A stretch of 11,266 bases of DNA from an uncultured Coriobacteriaceae bacterium (lineage in GTDB: Bacteria > Actinomycetota > Coriobacteriia > Coriobacteriales > Atopobiaceae): assembly GCA_900543875.1 (NCBI GenBank), contig UQSV01000058.1, forward strand, positions 1 to 11,266, written 5' to 3'. Below the pieces are notes generated by a model. The model was not told where the DNA came from and ran no database searches. It saw only the letters and a program-made list of their open reading frames with translations. Positions 6,386 to 11,266 of this stretch are shown here, piece after piece. Position 1 is the stretch's first letter. Each line of letters begins with the position of its first letter. The translations under genes and the position numbers were made by a program.

Positions 6386-6543
6386 CCATCGCTATTGCAC
6401 GTTACACGGCCTCCTCAATCGAACCATCGGTTATGCATGCCTAAAGCTCTAGAGACGTGCATAACCGATGGCGATGTGCCCCCTCCTCCGCCAAGCCATC
6501 GGTTTTACACGTCCAGGACGGCGGAGACGTGCAATACCGATGG
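6386..6543. repeat. Five-copy CCATCGGTTWTGCACGTC repeat cluster forming two hairpins
   Basis: Five variants of one motif lie in 158 bp: plus-strand copies at 6386-6402 (CCATCGCTATTGCACGT), 6424-6439 (CCATCGGTTATGCATG) and 6496-6513 (CCATCGGTTTTACACGTC), and minus-strand copies at 6452-6471 and 6524-6543. The two minus-strand copies read, on their own strand, CCATCGG, then TTATGCACGTCTC or TATTGCACGTCTC. Copies 2+3 and 4+5 are inverted pairs forming stems of 14 and 18 bp with one and two mismatches, loops of about 16 and 12 nt, and centres 72 bp apart. Copy 1 has no partner. The layout (variant palindromes in tandem in a gap) resembles REP/BIME-type extragenic elements or a set of operators. 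No coding potential is visible across the block. Confidence 0.82.
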
Positions 6544-6590
6544 CGACACCCACCTCGCGCCCGCCACGCACGCGGGCCGCCTCCGCACAC

Positions 6591-6625
6591 AAAAAAAGGA
6601 GGGACCGCCAGGTGGCGACCCCTCC
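6591..6625 (-). terminator. Rho-independent terminator of the feo operon
   Basis: On the minus strand a 12-bp stem including two G-U pairs (GGAGGGGTCGCC, loop ACCT, GGCGGTCCCTCC; plus arms 6598-6609 and 6614-6625) is followed by seven T's. It begins 27 nt after the feoB stop, so mtnN is not part of the feo transcript unless there is readthrough. Confidence 0.92.
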
Positions 6626-6652
6626 CAAGCAAGCAGATCCGCAGCGAATCCG

Positions 6653-9253
6653 TTACTTCTCGGCCTCGGCAAGCGAGTCGAGGATGTGCTCGTCCTTGCC
6701 CTCGAACTTGGGCGCCGGACGGAAGAGCATGAACAGGATGCCGGCAAGCGAGGCAAAGGCCACGACGGTCCAGAAGCCAAAGTTGCCGAGCACGATGAGC
6801 TCCCAGAGCTGGTTGATAATCAGGCCAACGACCCAGCCAAAGCCGCACTGGTAGGCGATGGCAGCCCAGAACCACTTGGAGTCGTCCATCTGTCGACGGA
6901 TGGTGCCAATGGCAGCGAAGCACGGGGCGTCCAGCATGTTGAAGGCCACGAAGGCGCACATGGCACCGGCGTGCAGCATGCCGGAGGCGTCGGTGAACAT
7001 GCCAGCGAAGCCCGTCCACATGGACAGGGAGTTCTCGGTGGCATCGCCCAGGCCAAACAGGACGCCAAACGTGGAGACGAGGTTCTCCTTGGCGATGAGG
7101 GCCGAGATGGAGGAGGCGACGGCCTGCCAAGAGGCGCAGCCGAGCGGCGCGAAGATGAAGCTCAGGGCGCTGCCGATGCCAGCGAGGATCGAGTAGTCCA
7201 TGTAGGTGTCGGCGATCTCGTCGATGCCGGCGAGGTAGGTGAAGGCGCCGTCATACATGCCGAAGTTGGAGAGGAACCAGATGCCCACGGCGGCGGCAAA
7301 GATGATCGTGCCGGCCTTCTTGATGTAGGCGCTCACGCGCTCCCACACGTGCAGCCACCAGGACTTGATGGACGGGAAGTGGTAGTCCGGCAGCTCCATG
7401 ACGAACGGGGTGGGCTCGCCGGCGAACGGCTTGGTCTTCTTGAGCATGATGCCCGAGATGATGATCGCGGCAATGCCCATGAAGTAGAACATCGGGGCAA
7501 CCCACCAGGCGTCGGACCCGCCGATGAGCACGCCCATGACGAGGGCGATGATGGGCTGCTTGGCGCCACAGGGGACCATCGTGGTGAGCATGGCCGTCAT
7601 GCGACGGTCCTTCTCGTTCTCGATGGTCTTGGTGGCAAGCACGCCCGGCACGCCGCAGCCCGAGGAGATGAGCATCGGGATGAAGGACTTGCCGGAGAGA
7701 CCAAAGCGACGGAACACGCGGTCCATGACGAAGGCGACACGGCTCATGTAGCCGCAGTCCTCGAGGAAGCACAGCAGGACGAACAGGACGAACATCTGCG
7801 GGATGAAGCCCAGGACGGAGCCCACGCCGCCAACGATGCCGTCGACGATGAGCGAGGTCACGACGGTAGAGGCACCGATCGACTCGAGCCAGCTGGTCAC
7901 GGCGCTGGGGATGGAGGGCACGAAGCCGTCGTAGTCGGCCGGGTCGGGCTCCTCGGTGGAACCCTCGACGGCGGCCGCGAAGTCGGCGGCGGTGACGGAA
8001 TCGATGACCTCGTCGGTGTCGTTGCCGTCCTCGTCGGTGATCGCGACGTCGGAGGCGGTCACGCCGGAGGCCTTGGCCTCGAAGGCCGAGATGGTGGCCT
8101 GGGCGTCGGCGTCCTCGGTGTCCTCCTGGTAGGCGGACACGGCATCGGCGACCTCGGTGGCCTCATCGTCGGTGACGACGCCCTCGTCGGTGGCGGCGGC
8201 GATGAAGCCGTCGATCTGGTCGCCGTAGTGGTTGTCGGACCAAGCCTCGGTGTCGGCGTCGTACTGCTCGGCCGAGGCGCCGTTCACGAAGAAGCCGTCG
8301 GAGAACAGGTTGTCGTTCACCCAGTCGGTGCCAGCGGTGCCCACCGTGGAGATGGCGATGTAGTAGACGAGGAACATCACGACGACGAAGATGGGCAGGC
8401 CCAGGATGCGGTTCGTGACGATCTTGTCGATCTTCTCGGAGGTCGAGAGCTTCTTGGGCGCCTTCACGACGCAGGCATCCATGACGCGGGCGATCCACTC
8501 GTAGCGGTCCGACGTGATGATCGACTCGGCGTCGTCGTCACGGGCGGCCTCGACGGCCTTGATGTCGGCCTCGAAGGCCTCGAGCTCGGCGTTGGAGAGG
8601 CCGAGCGGCTCGATGGCGGCGGCGTCGCGCTCGAAGACCTTGATCGCGTACCAGCGCGAGAGGGTCGCGTCGCACTTGCCGGCAAGGCCGGCCTCGATCT
8701 TGGCGATGGCGGCCTCGACCTCATCGGTGAAGACGTGGGCGGGGGCGGGGGCCTTGCCGGACTTACCCGCCTCGACGGCGAGCTTCACAAGGTCGTCGGT
8801 GTTCTTCTCGCGAAGGGCCGAGACCTGGATGACCCGGCAGCCCAGCTCGCGGGAGAGGGCGTCGACGTCAATCTTGTCGCCGCTCTTCTCGAGCAGGTCG
8901 AGCATGTTGAGGCCGAGCACGACCGGTAGGCCGCACTCGAGCAGCTGGGTCGTGAGGTAGAGGTTGCGCTCGAGGTTGGTCGAGTCGACGAGGTCGATGA
9001 CGGCCGACGGGCGGTTCTGGATGAGGTAGTCGCGCGAGACGATCTCCTCGGGCGAGTACGGCGACAGCGAGTAGATGCCGGGAAGGTCAGTGAAGGTGAC
9101 GGACTTGTCGCGCCTCCAGACGGCCTCCTTCTTCTCGACCGTGACGCCAGGCCAGTTGCCGACGTAGCCGTTAGAGCCGGTGAGGGCGTTGAACAGCGTG
9201 GTCTTGCCGCAGTTAGGGTTACCTGCGAGCGCGATGTACATGCGGTCTTCCAT
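6653..9253 (-). CDS. feoB: FeoB, GTP-dependent ferrous iron transporter with a large acidic outer insertion
   Basis: An 866-residue inner-membrane Fe2+ importer, longer than the roughly 650-770 usual in the family. Residues 1-165 are the G domain: G1 GNPNCGKT (11-18), G2 Thr38 in WPGVTVEKKE, G3 DLPG (56-59), G4 NMLD (116-119) and G5 SAL (145-147). A helical regulatory domain runs to about 275. The first membrane helix is near 285-304. The core then resumes at about 463 with FIPQMFVLFVLLCFLEDCGYMSRVAF split over 483-508, the gate segment SSGCGVPGVLATKT (530-543) and PCGAKQPI (561-568), and further helices to about 845. Residues 311-450 between the first two helices are an insertion with 37 Asp/Glu, one Lys and no Arg, on the outer side. 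ATG 9253 is used, although its GGGAG is only 2 nt away; ATG 9241 (four residues shorter) is the alternative. A 149-bp spacer with short GC hairpins separates it from feoA. Confidence 0.97.
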   Translation of the reverse strand: MEDRMYIALAGNPNCGKTTLFNALTGSNGYVGNWPGVTVEKKEAVWRRDKSVTFTDLPGIYSLSPYSPEEIVSRDYLIQNRPSAVIDLVDSTNLERNLYLTTQLLECGLPVVLGLNMLDLLEKSGDKIDVDALSRELGCRVIQVSALREKNTDDLVKLAVEAGKSGKAPAPAHVFTDEVEAAIAKIEAGLAGKCDATLSRWYAIKVFERDAAAIEPLGLSNAELEAFEADIKAVEAARDDDAESIITSDRYEWIARVMDACVVKAPKKLSTSEKIDKIVTNRILGLPIFVVVMFLVYYIAISTVGTAGTDWVNDNLFSDGFFVNGASAEQYDADTEAWSDNHYGDQIDGFIAAATDEGVVTDDEATEVADAVSAYQEDTEDADAQATISAFEAKASGVTASDVAITDEDGNDTDEVIDSVTAADFAAAVEGSTEEPDPADYDGFVPSIPSAVTSWLESIGASTVVTSLIVDGIVGGVGSVLGFIPQMFVLFVLLCFLEDCGYMSRVAFVMDRVFRRFGLSGKSFIPMLISSGCGVPGVLATKTIENEKDRRMTAMLTTMVPCGAKQPIIALVMGVLIGGSDAWWVAPMFYFMGIAAIIISGIMLKKTKPFAGEPTPFVMELPDYHFPSIKSWWLHVWERVSAYIKKAGTIIFAAAVGIWFLSNFGMYDGAFTYLAGIDEIADTYMDYSILAGIGSALSFIFAPLGCASWQAVASSISALIAKENLVSTFGVLFGLGDATENSLSMWTGFAGMFTDASGMLHAGAMCAFVAFNMLDAPCFAAIGTIRRQMDDSKWFWAAIAYQCGFGWVVGLIINQLWELIVLGNFGFWTVVAFASLAGILFMLFRPAPKFEGKDEHILDSLAEAEK

Positions 9254-9402
9254 GACTCCCTTTCTTGGGTTGTTGCTGGAGGCGGGGTCGGCCCCCTGGT
9301 CCCTTGTGCCGGACCTTTTCAGTTTGGCGCGGAGGTCCCCATGAGACCGCGCCCCTCGGACATGCCGAGGCGTGGTGCCGCCGCAGCGGCCAGACGGCGA
9401 GC

Positions 9403-9630
9403 CTACGCGGGCTCGACCTCGACCTTCTCGGCCTCGTCCTTGCGGATCGACAGCTCGTAGCCGCGGACGGTGACTTCCATCGGGTCGCCAAGCGGGGCCA
9501 CCTTGACCACCGTGATCTTGGCGCCCTTCGTGATGCCCATGTCCATGATGCGGCGCTTGATGGCGCCCGTGCCGGTGAGTGCCTTCACCGTGCAGGAGGA
9601 CCCAACCGGGATGTCCCTGAGCGTTGTCAC
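9403..9630 (-). CDS. feoA: FeoA, SH3-like ferrous iron transport accessory protein (second copy)
   Basis: A 75-residue FeoA-domain protein that supports FeoB, probably by contacting its cytoplasmic side. The start is GTG at 9630, which has GAGAGG (9637-9642) exactly 6 nt upstream and gives the usual FeoA length. A longer in-frame reading to 9789 only adds low-quality sequence. Family features: LRDIPVGSSCTV at the start, the AIKRRIMDMGITKGAKITV turn (first 19 residues from Ala23), and the C-terminal APLGDPMEVTVRGYELSIRK pattern (45-64). It lies between the other feoA and feoB on one transcript. This copy keeps the LGDPM/RGYELSIR signature better than the first copy. Confidence 0.93.
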   Translation of the reverse strand: MTTLRDIPVGSSCTVKALTGTGAIKRRIMDMGITKGAKITVVKVAPLGDPMEVTVRGYELSIRKDEAEKVEVEPA

Positions 9631-9708
9631 CGTTACCCTCTCTTCCTCTCTCTTGCCGACGCTCGCGCGCCAGCCTGGTACGACGTTGAAGCCCGGGCGT
9701 GCCGGGAT

Positions 9709-9728
9709 GCGCCGGGTCTCCCCGGTGC
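9709..9728 (-). other. GNRA-capped hairpin between the two feoA genes
   Basis: In the 134-bp gap between the feoA genes, the minus-strand RNA can form GCACCGGG-GAGA-CCCGGCGC: five continuous G/C pairs plus two outer ones past an A-C mismatch, with a GAGA (GNRA) tetraloop. No T-run follows, so it is not a terminator; it could affect RNA processing or stability in the operon. The rest of the gap is very GC-rich with several CCGGG-type repeats and has no gene I can support. Confidence 0.4.
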
Positions 9729-9764
9729 CGCAGCGCCCATGCCGGGCGCGGGTGCGCGTGGGTG

Positions 9765-10010
9765 CTAGCAGACGAAGACGTGCATGCACGTGGCGTGGTC
9801 GACGCCCAGCTGGGCGCCCTTGACCTTGACGATGGTGCCCGACGAGCCGCTCTGGCTCACGACGTTGACCTCGGCGCCGTCAACGAACCCAAGGTTCTCG
9901 AGGTGACGGCGCATCTCGGTGTTGCCGCTGACCCTCACCACGTGGACGGCCTCGCCCTCGTGGGCCATGGCGAGCGGGAGCTGTGCGCCCCTGGACACTG
10001 CAACTGCCAT
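9765..10010 (-). CDS. FeoA-domain protein, first gene of the feo operon
   Basis: An 81-residue FeoA/SH3-like protein, start ATG 10010 with AGGAGG 5 nt upstream (10016-10021), the strongest ribosome site of the operon. The visible pattern is LPLAMAHEGEAVHVVRVSGN, then EMRRHLENLGFVDGAEVNVV and GTIVKVKGAQLGVDHATC, matching the FeoA order of strands (the L..LGF..G..V.VV turn and the VKG..LGVD..TA-like end). It differs from its neighbour by a longer N-terminus and a Cys-rich end (Cys75, Cys81). Such a diverged FeoA paired with a second FeoA before FeoB is known in Gram-positive anaerobes. In-frame sequence upstream to 10133 has no homology. Confidence 0.9.
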   Translation of the reverse strand: MAVAVSRGAQLPLAMAHEGEAVHVVRVSGNTEMRRHLENLGFVDGAEVNVVSQSGSSGTIVKVKGAQLGVDHATCMHVFVC

Positions 10011-10037
10011 GTGCTCCTCCTTCGTTCTCCCCCGCCT

Positions 10038-10083
10038 GACACAGCTACGCGGACGGCCACGATGTGGCCATCCGCCCCGTGTC
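10038..10083 (-). other. Stable hairpin in the feo mRNA leader
   Basis: On the transcript strand GACAC...GTGTC (outer 5 bp; plus 10079-10083 and 10038-10042) encloses an 11-bp stem with one U-G pair, CGGATGGCCAC-ATC-GTGGCCGTCCG (plus 10050-10074). It ends 28 nt before the feoA start codon, leaving the ribosome site free. No T-run follows. It does not match a riboswitch I recognise; it may be a stability or protein-binding element. Confidence 0.5.
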
Positions 10084-10135
10084 ACCCGTGCGCGTCCGCG
10101 CGGCGGGAGAAGTTGTCTGCCTCTAACTCGCAAGT

Positions 10136-10164
10136 AGTATGTGACTAACTTTTGGCGGAGTCAA
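10136..10164 (-). promoter_or_regulatory. Promoter of the feoA-feoA-feoB operon
   Basis: On the minus strand TTGACT (5 of 6 consensus bases; plus 10159-10164) is spaced exactly 17 nt from CATACT (4 of 6; plus 10136-10141). It lies between the upstream gene's terminator and the first feoA and predicts a leader of roughly 115-120 nt. It is the best-matching promoter in the window. Confidence 0.65.
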
Positions 10165-10206
10165 CCATGGTGAACCGTTAGGAGTTGTTAACTTTTGGAA
10201 TAACGG
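10146..10206. promoter_or_regulatory. Repeat-rich operator-like region at the feo promoter
   Basis: TAACTTTTGG occurs at 10146-10155, inside the promoter spacer, and again at 10189-10198, upstream of the -35 box; the two copies are 43 bp apart (about four helical turns). Between and around them are an imperfect palindrome centred on ACCATGGT (10161-10176), AGTT-GTT-AACT (10183-10193), and CCGTTA/TAACGG (10175-10180, 10201-10206). Placement across the promoter suggests a regulator, plausibly iron-responsive, but I see no good match to Fur or DtxR/IdeR boxes. Confidence 0.5.
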
Positions 10207-10221
10207 ACGACGTCGCAACAC

Positions 10222-10261
10222 AAAAGGCGGGGCGCCCAGCCTCATGGCCAGACGCCCCGCC
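10222..10261 (-). terminator. Rho-independent terminator of the DUF523-PNP gene
   Basis: On the minus strand GGCGGGGCG and CGCCCCGCC (plus 10253-10261, 10226-10234) pair perfectly, and seven further pairs including G-U extend inward to an ATGA loop; TTTT follows. It begins 26 nt after the stop codon and separates this gene from the feo operon. Confidence 0.9.
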
Positions 10262-10287
10262 GCGCGAAGCACTATGCGAGAAGAGCC

Positions 10288-11266
10288 CTACTTGAGGCGC
10301 GCGAGCACACCACGCACGAGGCACTCGAAGTCTGCCTCGTAGTCGGACGCCACCGAGAGCACGCTCTCGTGCGTGACGCCCGCCTCGCCCGCCATGTTGG
10401 CGGCAAGCGTGAGGCCCAGGACGTTCATGCCCAGCGCGTGGGCCATGATGGCCTCGCACACGAGCGACATACCGGCAAACGAGGCCCCGAGGCACCCCAG
10501 CGCCGCGACCTCGGCGGCCGTTTCGAAGCTCGGGCCGAGAAGCCCTGCGTAGACACCCTGCTGCAGCTCGATGCCCTCGTCGGCGGCGACGCCCGCGGCA
10601 AGGCCGCGCAGGTAGGGCGTGTAGGTGTCGGTCATGCCCACGAACGGCGAGTCGACGCAGGCCAGGTCCTCGTCCTCGATGAGGGGATTCGTGCCCGTAA
10701 GGTTGAGGTGGTCGGTGATGAGTCCCAGGCCCACGCGGCCGCGGCCGGCAATGGCACCCGTGGAGCAGGCGAAGATGATGTCACGGCAGCCGAGCTTGTG
10801 GGCGTGGCGCACGAGCGACGCCACCTCGGCGGAGCTGTAGCCCTGGTAGAGGTGCACGCGACCCGGATAGACCACGACGGGCACGCCGTCGATCGTGCCC
10901 ACGGTGGCCTCAAAGCTGTGACCGGGAATGGGCCTGGCGTGCGCGGGGAAGCCCTCGATGTCCTCGTACGGAATGCGACGGACCGGCTTCACGAGGCCGG
11001 CCAACGCCCCCAGGCCGCTGCCCAGGACGATGGCAACCGGATGCTCGACGCTTGCGCGGCACCCCTCGACGACGCTCTCATCTACCACAACGATCCCCTC
11101 CCTCTCGAGGGCCCGGGCGGCAAGCCCGGAGCCCCTCACGAGTCTTCCTGTGAAGCTCCCATCGTAGACGAGTCCATGGCCGCAGGCGGGGCTCTTCGCC
11201 TTCAGGACGGCAAGCGGTGCCCGCAATTCGGCGGCCCGCGCGCACGCGGCCGCGGCGCCGCGCTCG
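10288..11266 (-). CDS. DUF523 (TudS-type) domain fused to purine nucleoside phosphorylase (5' end outside window)
   Basis: One uninterrupted minus-strand frame runs from the window edge to a TAG at 10288-10290 and shows two domains. The first about 60 visible residues (11265 to about 11050) are the C-terminal half of DUF523: LKAKSPACG then YDGSFTGRLVRGSGLAARAL, where SPxCG carries a Cys thought to bind the Fe-S cluster. DUF523 includes TudS, a [4Fe-4S] thiouracil desulfidase. The rest (from about 11046, about 250 residues) is a complete trimeric-type PNP: phosphate loop VLGSGLG, GRVHLYQGY (His and Tyr conserved; the usual Glu is Gln), DHLNLTGTNPL, GPSFETAAE (purine-binding Glu), GMSLVCEAIMAH and the purine-site Asn in LAANMAG. 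The usual NAAGG is CSTGA. PNP cleaves (deoxy)inosine and guanosine with phosphate. Domain calls are firm; the fusion assumes no frameshift and no separate start. Confidence 0.88.
   Translation of the reverse strand, partial: ERGAAAACARAAELRAPLAVLKAKSPACGHGLVYDGSFTGRLVRGSGLAARALEREGIVVVDESVVEGCRASVEHPVAIVLGSGLGALAGLVKPVRRIPYEDIEGFPAHARPIPGHSFEATVGTIDGVPVVVYPGRVHLYQGYSSAEVASLVRHAHKLGCRDIIFACSTGAIAGRGRVGLGLITDHLNLTGTNPLIEDEDLACVDSPFVGMTDTYTPYLRGLAAGVAADEGIELQQGVYAGLLGPSFETAAEVAALGCLGASFAGMSLVCEAIMAHALGMNVLGLTLAANMAGEAGVTHESVLSVASDYEADFECLVRGVLARLK
11086..11101 (-). promoter_or_regulatory. Possible internal ribosome site and GTG start for the PNP domain alone
   Basis: GGAGG (plus 11097-11101) lies 8 nt before an in-frame GTG at 11088. 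Starting there would give a 266-residue protein, close to the size of stand-alone PNPs, beginning just where DUF523 homology ends. Either the gene makes a fusion, or two products, or this is chance in a G-rich stretch. Confidence 0.35.

Noticed and set aside
6386..6543. CRISPR array
   Set aside because: Repeats alternate in orientation and vary in sequence, spacers are not of uniform length, and no cas genes are present.
7930..8190. EF-hand calcium sites in the FeoB insertion
   Set aside because: Segments such as DEGVVTDDEA and DSVTAADFAAAV look like the second half of EF-hand loops, but no complete DxDxDG...E loop is present.
6317..8929. Very long open frame on the plus strand opposite feoB (about 870 codons)
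   Set aside because: It is antisense to a certain FeoB gene, has repetitive Gly/Asp/Val/His composition typical of reading high-GC genes on the opposite strand, no homology and no ribosome site.
9254..9402. Terminator or attenuator between feoA and feoB
   Set aside because: Several short G/C stems (for example CCTCGG-CATGT-CCGAGG on the minus strand) can form, but none is followed by a T-run and none is long enough to call.
10038..10083. NiCo/czcD-type or other known metal riboswitch
   Set aside because: Only one extended hairpin is seen, not the conserved four-way junction with its paired internal motifs.
10136..10206. Fur box or DtxR/IdeR box at the feo promoter
   Set aside because: The palindrome around ACCATGGT has half-sites in the opposite order to DtxR (AGGT...ACCT), and there is no GATAAT-type Fur repeat.

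Overview
This window is GC-rich with strong third-position G/C bias and dense, compact genes. The gene content (a SUF operon using the SufS/SufU pair, a PcsB/NlpC-type cell-wall hydrolase, and FeoB of the clostridial/actinobacterial type) suggests a Gram-positive anaerobe of the class Coriobacteriia, such as Olsenella, Collinsella or a related Atopobiaceae genus. The taxon is an inference from gene style and codon bias; no rRNA or other phylogenetic marker is present.

Layout. Positions 1-3031 (+) hold the 3' end of an iron-sulfur assembly operon: sufD (5' end outside the window), sufS, sufU and an IscR-like Rrf2 regulator, tightly packed and ended by a strong terminator near 3107-3147. Positions 3032-3424 lie between convergent genes and contain two terminators facing each other, a small hairpin and a striking near-perfect inverted repeat (3245-3313). 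Positions 3425-4552 (-) encode a secreted PcsB-like NlpC/P60 peptidoglycan hydrolase. It diverges from a membrane protein of unknown function at 4754-5545 (+). Positions 5614-6318 (-) encode MTA/SAH nucleosidase (mtnN). The 334-bp gap 6319-6652 contains five copies of an 17-20-bp motif, four of them arranged as two hairpins, plus the feo terminator. Positions 6653-10010 (-) are a feoA-feoA-feoB ferrous-iron uptake operon with a recognisable promoter, a repeat-rich upstream region and a structured leader. FeoB carries an unusual acidic insertion on the outside. Positions 10288-11266 (-) hold the 3' part of a gene in which a DUF523 (TudS-type thiouracil desulfidase) domain is joined in frame to a complete purine nucleoside phosphorylase domain.

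How the genes fit together. Three of the units concern iron and sulfur: SUF builds Fe-S clusters, the Rrf2 protein probably senses them, and FeoAB imports Fe2+. The DUF523/TudS family uses a [4Fe-4S] cluster to strip sulfur from thiolated pyrimidine bases, and here it is fused to a nucleoside-cleaving enzyme, which suggests salvage of thio-modified nucleosides from RNA turnover. MtnN is a second nucleoside-cleaving enzyme, linked to SAM and methionine recycling. The clearest candidate for something undescribed is the DUF523-PNP fusion. The extragenic repeat families and the FeoB insertion come next.
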